From Mariannaea sp. PMI_226 (lineage: Eukaryota > Ascomycota > Sordariomycetes > Hypocreales > Nectriaceae): DNA of 64,000 nucleotides. The notes beneath the pieces are model-generated. The model was not told the DNA's origin. It did no database searches and saw only the letters and a list, made by a program, of their open reading frames with translations. The DNA is taken from positions 2,796,501 through 2,860,500 of the forward strand of contig JANFOG010000003.1 of the NCBI GenBank assembly GCA_024336345.1, written 5' to 3'. Shown in pieces: positions 55,717 to 64,000 of this stretch (the stretch's first letter is position 1; each line of letters opens with the position of its first letter). The position numbers and the translations under genes were made by a program.

Positions 55717-56934
55717 ATGATTGCTTCGTCTTGCGGCCTCACCTTCAGGGCCGCTCGCTCGCAATGGCGTTTTGCGAGTACAGTCTCTGGTGCTCCTCGC
55801 GCGGCTAGGACAGCGTCGAACAGGCTGACACCGAAAGTCTCCAGAGTATATAAGTCGTAATTAACCCCATCCATCCTTTGTTTATAAGTCATGAACATTG
55901 GCTCATGTCCATTGCGCTCTAGGAAACCCCCGCCAGCTTCTACCGCCCCCCCTCCTCCTCCACCACCCAAGGCCGAAACCCTCCTCGATCTGTGGCGCGC
56001 AACATGGCTCCCCCTCACCGGTGCCGCCCTTCTTGCTGGTGCCCTCGGCTTCTACATCGTCGGAACAGTCGCCGCTTCATTCAAAACTTGTCCATGCAGT
56101 GAGCTCTGTGAGCACACGTCACCGACCGGACGCCCGCCTGCACTGACGGGAGACAACGCAGAACAGTTCGACAAGGAGCTAAACTTGCCCGAGTGGTGGA
56201 TGGGCATTACTAAATTGCGAAAGCGGCTTGCTGGACGGGCCACTGGACATGTTCTCGAGCTGGCTATGGGAACTGGGCGAAATCTTGAATACTACAACTG
56301 GGAGCCTTTGAAGGAGCGCTTGGCAGGCGAGACAGTGAGCGGAAAGAGAACAAATGGTATCACATCGTTTACCGGCCTAGACATCTCAGTCGACATGCTC
56401 GACGTTGCACGTAAACGTCTTGTCAAGACGGTGCCCCCAATGGCCGATTGCGCACCAATCGTCAAATCGTCTACCATGGCAGACCACACTGGCGGTCGAC
56501 TATCGTTCCTCGACGACCAACTGCGACTCATCCACTCCGATGCTCACCACCCTCTCCCTCCTCCATCGACCCCCTCGGCAACTCCCTCGTCAGCGAAATA
56601 CGATACCATTATCCAAACATTTGGCCTCTGCTCCGTTTCCGACCCTGTCGCCGTATTGAGCAATCTCGCCACCGTGGTAAAGCCAGGTTCTGGCCGTATC
56701 ATTCTACTTGAACACGGAAAAGGCTGGTTTTGCTTAGTGAACGGCTTGTTGGACAAGAACGCCAATCAGCACTTTGACAAGTATGGGTGCTGGTGGAACC
56801 GAGATATCCAGGCCCTCGTCGAGGAAGCAGCGCGCAAAACACCAGGGCTAGAGGTCGTGAAAATTGAGCGGCCCAACATCACCCAAATGGGAACTCTGGT
56901 TTGGGTCGAGCTTCGAGTTGCAGACAAGCCATAA
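55717..56934 (+). CDS. Mitochondrial OMS1-type methyltransferase
   Basis: Preferred model: exon 1 55717-55853, intron 55854-55922 (69 nt, GTCGTA…CTCTAG, phase 2), exon 2 55923-56934; 382 aa. Exon 1 supplies an Arg/Ser/Ala-rich mitochondrial presequence (MIASSCGLTFRAARSQWRFA). A simpler model starts at the ATG at 55891 and has no presequence, so the spliced model is favoured although the donor is weak. A Pro-rich linker precedes one membrane span (TWLPLTGAALLAGALGFYIV). The class I SAM fold follows: VLELAMGTGRNLEYY (motif I), FTGLDISVDMLDVARKR, YDTIIQTFGLCSVSDP and RIILLEHGKG. The family includes yeast Oms1, an inner-membrane methyltransferase-like protein found as a suppressor of oxa1 defects. 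Substrate unknown. Confidence 0.85.
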
Positions 56935-57381
56935 GCTGCAATTATACAAGTCGTGTCTAGGAGACACCGAATAATACGATACGATGTGAACGATTTTGGA
57001 CTGGAGAAGGGCGGATATGTATAAAGAACTATGTACAACATTAGAAAGCGTGATAGAAATCTCAATCTGAGTGGCATGTCCCAATTTTTTCCAATTCCAG
57101 ATGCGAATCTTTTTGCGCCGAACAAAAAACAAAACACCTTCCTCTCTCCCAAAAAAGAAAACGGATATCTCCCATGCAGGTTTCGCCAAATACCCAACCA
57201 ACCCCCCCGGCACCAATGAAATTTCTAGATGTACAAAATATACGTCTACCAAAACCCGCGCCATATAAATGAGGCATATTAAATCATAGTCATGCGATCG
57301 CCGTCTCAGACTTGGCGAATTCGTCGTCTTAGTCGTCCCCACTTCGTCGTCGACTCCTTTGCGCCGGCCCAAAGAAGTTTT
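56935..57381. other. Short intergenic region between convergent genes
   Basis: About 450 bp holding the 3' ends of the OMS1-type and GDS1-like genes. No other feature seen. Confidence 0.6.
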
Positions 57382-58617
57382 CTAGTACGCGTCTAGCAAG
57401 CCGTCAAGCTCATCAATTTCGATGCTCTCGGCACCACCCTCCCATTCCAACAGTTTGCTCAGCTTCAGCCAGCTGTCTGTCTCATCTTCTTTGCGTGCGC
57501 TTGACGTGATGTTGGAGATGCTGCTGGAGACACCACTAGGCTTCATCGATGGGCTAGTCATGAGCGTAGTGGGGGCAAAAATACGATTATCTCCGAACCA
57601 GATCTCATCACGGTACCCATACTCAATGCGCTCGCTAGAATCGGATGCTGGCGTCTCTTGAGTGAATTTGCGCTTCTGAAGAGTGTCGGCAGTATGAGTG
57701 AACTCGCGCTCATCTTTTTCCAGAGGGGGGGAATTGTGTCTGCTAATGCGACGAGGGAGCATGGAGCGCTGGTTGGAGAATGAGCCAATAGGGGTGATGG
57801 GCATCAACAGGTCATCATCGGCCTCCTCCTCAAACTGATGAGGTGACAGATCAACCTCGGGCGAAGGGCTGAGCTCACGACGGCGAGTGTCAGCATCGTC
57901 AGAGCCAGAGTCATCAGTCAGTGATACTGAGGGAGTGACAAGAGACTGAGAAGTGGAATGAATGGGGGAGGATTCAGGGAATGAAAGACGAGGGCAGGTA
58001 GTGAGAAAGTAGTATGTTCGTCGAGGGTGCACAGCCTCGAGCTCCTTAGCAAGAGGGCAGGGTGCCGAAGCAGTCCAGCAGGAGCGCTTCAAGTATGAAG
58101 CCAGGCGAGAGGAAATAATAGCACAAGGATTCGCAGAGCTAGCAAGCAAGTCAGCGCATGAGAGAGGGGCAGGAATTATTAGAGCAATAACTTACTGCTG
58201 CACAGAGGAAAGACGTTGGGCCAGAACAATAGCCAGTTCTTTTACCAAATGAGGGCGGTTGGCGGTTGACTGTAACTGAACTATAACTGCCTCGACAATA
58301 TCATCATTGACACCCTCCAGATCAATTGTGGTTGGCTTGTCGGTATCAACTATCTCCTCTGAGTTGGCGGGGGGGGACGGAGGTGGTGTTTGCTCAACGA
58401 CGGGCCCGTCTCCGTGCGATCGCTTTTGTCGTTTGCTGGGATGGGCATCGGTGGACTCGGAGATGGATGGAGGAGGCGAAGGCACCCTCGGGGTAGAGGG
58501 GGAATGTCGTGATGAGGCCCTTGATGCAGCGGCAGCAGCGCGAGCAGCCTGTGTCATGGGGACGTGAATACCCAGACTGGGCAAAGAGAGAGATTTGCGG
58601 CGAGTGTTGTAAGGCAT
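57382..58617 (-). CDS. GDS1-like nuclear protein with winged-helix-type segment
   Basis: Exon 1 58617-58196, intron 58195-58139 (57 nt, GTAAGT…GCTAG, phase 2), exon 2 58138-57382; 392 aa. The ATG at 58617 (MPYNTRRKSLSLPSLGIHVP) is preferred to one eight codons upstream. After a Ser/Pro-rich leader with a basic nuclear-localisation-like string (SKRQKRSHG), residues about 105-200 look like the GDS1 winged-helix segment (VEAVIVQLQSTANRPHLVKE, CAIISSRLASYLKRSCW, HPRRTYYFLTTCP). The rest is acidic and Ser-rich, ending EWEGGAESIEIDELDGLLD, an activation-domain-like tail. Yeast GDS1 is linked to nuclear control of mitochondrial function, but the biochemical role is not established. Family assignment is moderately confident. 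Confidence 0.75.
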
Positions 58618-61600
58618 ATTGATTGTGGACGGGAAACACACAGAGCGTTCTTCTATGGTGCTAGAAAGAGTGTTCCTGGAGTGTGAAGTGAGGGTAATGG
58701 GGAAAAGCCCAACGTATCGGTCACAGGGACGTAGTTGGGAAACGGAGAAAGATATTATCTATCTGAGATTGATTGCGATAGATTTAAGACAAGAAAGAGA
58801 TATCGTCGACCCGTGTGTGTTGAAGCAGCGACAACGGAAGCGAGACTCTCTCCAACCGGTATATGGTATTGCAAAGGAAGTAAAGGTGAAGGAGTGAGAG
58901 TGGGCTTGTTATTGTTGATGGTGATGATCGGGCGCACTCGGGGGGGGTGGAGGAGAGAAGAGGGCGGTCTACAGTAGCAACGGCAGGTGCAGAGCAAGGC
59001 AATGCAAGGCAACCTAGAAGGGAAGAAGGAAGGGAGGGACGCGATGGCCTCGACGGGGGGGGGAACAAGACCAAGAGCCAAGTGGGATCGGGAAAGTGGG
59101 CACTCTAGATGATGAGAGAGAAAGCCACGCGGGAAGCTCAGAGCGATATCTCTCTACCTTGTCCGTTCTGTCCGTAGTGCTTTCTTGCTCCGAACAAGAC
59201 GTAGACGATTGCTAATGGATCGAGTCCAGAAGGCCTACTAGCTGGTCTTCTTTTTTTTTTTTTTGCCTCGTGGTTCCTTTTCTACCCGCGAACGAAGAGG
59301 GAACGGCGCAAGGCAGTGATACATACTTCTTCACCCTTTGCCTCAGACATGACACAATCCCACTCCCTCCCTTACACCCCCAGCAACGAAAGAACGATGG
59401 ACGGAGGAAAACACAGGTGGTAGGCAAGGCAAGCAACAAACAGCCCCAGGCAGGAGCACGAGAGCTCGAACTTTTTTTTTTCGTTTCCCCTGTAGCCCAT
59501 TGGCCGGACTGACTTGCAGGGTTGCCAGAGATGGGGCACGCTAAATTCTGGTGGGGCGCGCCAGAGTCATTCTCGGACTAGGAAAATCCATGGATCTGAG
59601 GTGGGTGGAACAGAAAAAGATAATGTGGGTCTTGTTGGAAGAGAGAAAAAAATTCAGTGCGAAAAAAAAAATTGTCATGTTGGAGGGATTTTGAATGCGG
59701 AAGCAAGGTAAGGGGAATCGAACTGAGGACTTCGAGCAAGCTGCCCCCAGAAGCGCTTAGATAATTCACTTTGAGTATGGTCGGTCCGTCTAGCACAATT
59801 ATAGTAAGAAAAAAAAATCCTGACCCGTCACCGGCCAAGGCCGCACTCTAATCATGACTTGATGCGCTTGGAAACGCTCTGCTGCTCACAAAAAGGCTGT
59901 GCGTGTGAACGGACATTTGGGGACAGCTGCGTGAGGGCAAAGTTATTTTTTGCGCTGGACGTTGGTGCGCTGCGAAAAATAAAAATAAAATGGCTGGGCG
60001 CACAAAACACCAAACAACAGCCAGCGAATGATGGATGGGAAAAAGTGATAGGTTGGGACGGCACAGGCAGGCAGAACAGAAAGGCGGTGTCAGTAATACT
60101 GAATCATTGACCAGGTTCACCATTCTCTCATTGGATCTCATCCACCCAGATTCGTGCATAGTACATTTCTCCGTTCCCCTCGACTTACCGTCTTTCTTAC
60201 ACGGACTCTGCATCGCGGGCCATGTAACAATATACCAAATGAGCGTGAACTTTTTTATTTTTTTTTTGGTCAATCCGCTCAGCCTCAGCGACTTACAGTG
60301 ACATCAGTCCAATTATCCCGCTGCTGATTGGCCCCATGCCTCATCAAGGAAAGTCGGAGGCCGAGGCTCAACTGTCTTTTTATCTCACTTCCCTGTCATT
60401 CTCGGGTGTGAGCATTTCCATCATGTCAAGTCTCGCTAAAAAAAATAAAACAATTAGCTCATAGAGACTAGCCTGTTTACAAAAAGAAAAAGAAAAAAAG
60501 GTGGACTGGGCCTGTCGGTGGCGGGTACGTACCTTTTTAGCGCTCCATGTCGTCGCCGCCGCCTCAACTGCAAAATTCCACGATGCACCCTGCCGCCTCA
60601 CCCGCTGGCCGGGCCACTCCGGGTTCTCTGTTCGGCAAGTCTTGCAACTAAGTTAGTGCTTGGTCCGAGGGGGGACCCTGAAATGCCAGGGCCTGGCTGG
60701 TCATACAAATGGCTGGATTGCACCTGAGAGCTTTTTCCCCGATCCTACGTTCTGATCTGTTTACACCTGGGAGGAGAAAAAGAAGGTGTGTTCCAAGGAT
60801 GAGCATCTCCATCACCCTCTTTCTTCATGGTCTTGTAGGATTATTCCCTTCACTCCCCTTCATGACACAAAACCCGTTGTAGCGTGCGTCACGCATCAGA
60901 ATCGCGTCTACCAGCGCTCTCTTCCGTAGATGACGAGTGGACCGGATCATCTCTCCAACTCCATCCAAGGCCCCATAAGGTTCTCCATGAGACACGAGGC
61001 ACTTACACCACCATATGCACGAAGCAGGTCGGAGTACATACTACGAATACCAGTACTTAATTACTGTTGCTTATTACAGAGACCCTCTCCTCATATCAAA
61101 TGAACCCCCTCTCCTCCCCGCTCTCCCCCTCTGCCCCTCGTCGCCCATGGCAATTTAAGTGTTGTTACCTGCAAGTCCCGATGGCTTTGTCTGTATGGAC
61201 GGTGTCCCGTTCCTGTCATACACGACCACACGAGGCGGCGCGTGAGACTGCAAGAGTCAGAGGTCAGACAGACGCATCATGGAAGCCTGTTCTCAACACC
61301 CTTCTCACTCTCTCTCTCGCTCCCTACCAATCACTATGAGCGGCTGCTTCGGGTGTGCTGTTTTCATCACCCTCTCTCACTTCAACCCGTAGCATCCGAT
61401 ACAGAGGAGACAAGGAGACAAACACAAGTACAAACACAAAGACTTATCAAGCAGACGGACCGACATTGGGGCGGAGTGTAATAAGGAGGCCACTCTCAGG
61501 GAGGCTAAAGTCTTCAGAAGCACATGGAGCGCAAACTTACTGCGTAGTATTGCGTAGTACTGCGAAGTGCTGCGCAGTACCAAACTCTTCTTCCATGCCT

Positions 61601-63200
61601 TAATAAGTACATTGTATCACATTGGTTTAGTCGTAGTTCGTAGTCGTAAGTAGTTCCCACTCTGTCCCCAATACCGAAGGTCCGGAGCAAATGGAGCAGC
61701 ATCTGGTGTACTTCCCTTTTCGGCATGTTCGACGAAGCTCCGGCCCGCCCACTCTTGGCTGTCCCATCTCCTGGTAGTCTCCGGCCTGTCGGGCAGTTTT
61801 TTGTTATTGTTTGAGTGTTTTGAAATTGAGTAGCCAGCGACTGCGGTGACTGCTTGACTCGTTATGATTTCATCTTATTTTCTTCTCATCAAGTTGAAGT
61901 CGTTCATGGCGCCACTGTACTCTTAAGTCGTAGCTTCAGCAACCTGCCCTTCAAAATTCCCCGCCTGCTTCATTAATTGGTGCTTTATTCAACCAGCCTT
62001 CCTTGTCAATAAACAAGCTGCCAAAGGACATTCCAATATTGTCTTGGACTCAAACTCCCTCTCCTCCCCCAGTCCATAGCCGCCACTGTCCTGAGCGCGC
62101 TTACGTTTGATTCACTTCATGTACCCTGAAGGGGCTAAAGGTTGGCAATACGTACCATGATACTGTACTATGTATTCTACAAGATTGTCAGCTCCCCCGA
62201 TTTTTTTTGTGCTTCCCTTTGAACTGTGACGTCTGATGAGGCGATATTCGGCGACACACCTGACGTGAGGCAAAGGAGGCGAACAAGCTACCCTACATCC
62301 AAAAAAGCTCGGGAACAAGGATGATGTGCCTTTTCTCATATTCAAGTCAAAGTCCACATCTAAGTATTGAAGGTGGGCTTCCATGCAGCTCTAGCTTCGT
62401 ACCCCTTCCTTTTTCTCCCCCTTGCTCGTGCACCGCGGTTTTTCGTTCGCTCCACTCACACACCCCGAACCTGGGCCATCATCATCCGATGTCTCCTCTT
62501 ATTCAACTTGCATTCCCCATTCTGTCCAACATAGACAGACCACTTTAGCCACTCAAAAGCCGCTGCAACTCGATCCTGACCCATGGCTTACACGCTTTCG
62601 ACCGCAATGCTGCGCCGATACCTCTCTATGGCTTGAGGAGCTGAATCATTCTATGCACCTCAAAATACCAGTATCCCCCAAGTCATTGGCCGTTCATGTG
62701 AGCTCTCACTCTCTGACCCACCACCATGTCGCAGGGGCAAGCATATCCGCATTGCACAGCGAGATGCTCCTTTACCGTGCAGCCGCTGCCCCTGTTTTGC
62801 GGTTCATGTCTCATGTATCCTGTCTCCGCCCCCGTCCTCGTTCCTCACCCCTGTGTGAATTATCTAATCAGCCGCTTTGCTGGTTCTGGAGCTGGGTTTT
62901 GCCGTGCCGCAACCTACCCTGTAGTGAATACCAACCCAATCTGCATGACTCATCTTCCCCGCCAAACAAATGACTTCATACCTTGACCCCGCCTTATGAA
63001 TGTCTTCGATATGTGATTCATACCGCTGCTAATAATCGACCAACCACCCCGACACCTTCATACCGAGCACCCAGTAGAGGGTATTGCAATTGCCATTGCT
63101 GATCGAGATTTGTCGATCTATAGACCGTTGCTTTTAACACCTACTTCTTTTTGCTAAACCAGATAGCTAGCGGTGCAGCTTGGTCGGCTTTTGAACCAAA
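58618..63200. other. Long intergenic region before the PhzF-family gene
   Basis: About 4.6 kb without a convincing gene. It contains T/A homopolymers (59248-59265, 59460, 60260), a 4 x 10-bp tandem repeat at 61541-61580 and a tRNA-like T-loop string near 59710 that does not fold. The plus-strand frame 62422-62973 and a Cys-rich frame at 62726-62986 lack recognisable motifs. The region 62.3-63.2 kb is pyrimidine-rich and may be leader sequence of the gene at 63201. Confidence 0.5.
61541..61580 (+). repeat. Four 10-bp tandem repeats
   Basis: TGCGTAGTAT, TGCGTAGTAC, TGCGAAGTGC and TGCGCAGTAC in succession. Diverged copies of one decamer. Confidence 0.8.
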
Positions 63201-64000
63201 ATGGAGCTTCCTTTCGTCACACTCGACGTCTTTACCACGACTAGATACCAGGGCAATCCCCTCGCTGTCGTCACAATCCCTGCTGGAATCCCGCCTCTCT
63301 CGCAGGCCCAGAAACAAACCATTGCCCGCGAGTTCAACTTGTCCGAAACCGTCTTCGTGCACGACGTACCCGATCCTGAGACCAACAAGCAGCGCGTCAT
63401 AGACATCTTTCTCACTGATGCCGAGATTCCCTTTGCTGGGCACCCTACGATCGGCACGGCCGTCTACCTTCGACCTCAGGGAGTAGACACTCTCATTGCA
63501 AAGGCCGGCCCAATTGCCCTTGTCGAAACCGCCCCTGGCTACGTTCAGGCCGGGATCCCACACAATGTCCGGCAACATGCAAACACACTTGCCGATCTTC
63601 CTAATCCTTCCCCCGGTCAACTGAACCCCGACCCCACGATTCGACGCCTTGAAGTTAACGCCCCGCTCTTCAGCATCGTCAAAGGCATGACGTTTGCTCT
63701 GGTCAATCTTCCCGATCTTGACCACCTAGCCAAGGTCGAGACGAGCGTCGTCAAATTTCAAGCTGATCAGGTTCTGGATGACGATTGGAAAACCGGCTTC
63801 ATGTCCAAGTACTATTACGTCCACATGGGCCAGCGAACAGAAAACTCCAAGACCGTATTCTCCATACGCTCGCGCATGATGGAGGCTTCTTTCGAAGACC
63901 CTGCTACCGGCAGCGCTGCATGTGCTTTGTCTAGCTATCTGGCTCTCCAACAACCCGAGCTCCGGGACCAGACCGTGCTCTTCGAGATCGACCAAGGCGT
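63201..64000 (+). CDS. PhzF-family isomerase-like protein, cut by the window edge
   Basis: Open from the ATG at 63201 through the last base (266 codons seen; family members are about 280-310 aa). Hallmarks: the N-terminal FVTLDVFTTTRYQGNPLAVV, the catalytic Glu in FNLSETVFV, DIFLTDAEIPFAGHPTIGTA (the FxGHPT motif), and in the second half-domain FEDPATGSAACALSSYL. This diaminopimelate-epimerase-like fold isomerises a dihydro-anthranilate in bacterial phenazine synthesis. Fungal members have unknown substrates, and no phenazine genes are nearby, so the annotation should stay at family level. A pyrimidine-rich upstream region and a CAAA-ATGG context support this start. Confidence 0.9.
   Translation, partial: MELPFVTLDVFTTTRYQGNPLAVVTIPAGIPPLSQAQKQTIAREFNLSETVFVHDVPDPETNKQRVIDIFLTDAEIPFAGHPTIGTAVYLRPQGVDTLIAKAGPIALVETAPGYVQAGIPHNVRQHANTLADLPNPSPGQLNPDPTIRRLEVNAPLFSIVKGMTFALVNLPDLDHLAKVETSVVKFQADQVLDDDWKTGFMSKYYYVHMGQRTENSKTVFSIRSRMMEASFEDPATGSAACALSSYLALQQPELRDQTVLFEIDQG

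Noticed and set aside
59705..59810. Possible minus-strand tRNA (CAGTTCGATTCC string)
   Set aside because: The T stem does not pair, no proper A box or acceptor stem is found, and no anticodon arm can be drawn.
62422..62986. Two plus-strand frames (183 and 86 codons, one Cys-rich) before the PhzF-family gene
   Set aside because: No signal peptide, motif or coherent composition; the region looks like pyrimidine-rich promoter or leader sequence.
57000..64000. Secondary-metabolite cluster suggested by the PhzF-family gene
   Set aside because: No synthetase, synthase, oxidase or transporter lies nearby; fungal PhzF-like proteins occur widely without phenazine synthesis.

Overview
The window looks like a chromosomal contig from a filamentous ascomycete (Pezizomycotina, probably Sordariomycetes/Hypocreales). 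The grounds are: short GT-AG introns of about 55-150 nt, some with CTAAC/CTGAC branch sites; genes separated by kilobases of AT- and homopolymer-rich DNA; a Vivid/Envoy-type LOV photoreceptor, a family restricted to this group; and a NimX/Cdc2-type CDK. The species cannot be named from sequence alone. All coordinates and splice models were derived by hand reading.

Layout: 1-128 (-) is the first exon of a gene running off the left edge. 2.1-3.8 kb (+) is an unrecognised two-exon gene. 6.0-6.75 kb (-) is the VVD/ENV1 blue-light photoreceptor, with a long upstream region carrying a cluster of GATCGA sites. 9.9-11.0 kb (+) is the Nse2/Mms21 SUMO ligase, followed by a decayed Tc1/mariner transposase. 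12.2-14.3 kb (-) is a GPI-type serine carboxypeptidase. 15.9-16.8 kb (-) is COQ3 and 18.5-19.3 kb (+) is RIB3. 20.5-23.6 kb (-) is the sulfite reductase flavoprotein (MET10). 25.1-25.7 kb (-) is a beta-class (bacterial-like) glutathione S-transferase. 28.2-31.6 kb (+) is a copper P1B-ATPase (CrpA/Ccc2 type). 34.8-35.9 kb (-) is a PclA-type cyclin. 35.9-47.8 kb is an almost 12-kb gene desert. 50.0-51.2 kb (-) is CDK1. Right behind it, in the same frame, lies a long repeat-containing open frame (47.85-49.87 kb) with no ATG at its head, interrupted by TAG codons. 52.5 kb (-) is tRNA-Ser(AGA). 53.7-55.3 kb (-) is an enlarged IMPACT-family protein, divergent from an OMS1-type mitochondrial methyltransferase (55.7-56.9 kb, +). 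57.4-58.6 kb (-) is a GDS1-like nuclear protein. 63.2 kb to the right edge (+) is a PhzF-family protein cut by the window end.

Most genes are conserved housekeeping functions (ubiquinone, riboflavin, sulfate assimilation, copper export, SUMO/SMC5-6, cell cycle) and do not form a metabolic cluster. Two functional themes are worth noting: the cyclin and its likely kinase CDK1 are linked across the desert, and the light photoreceptor has a dense far-upstream motif cluster. The least explained object is the TAG-interrupted, tandem-repeat frame directly downstream of and in phase with CDK1.
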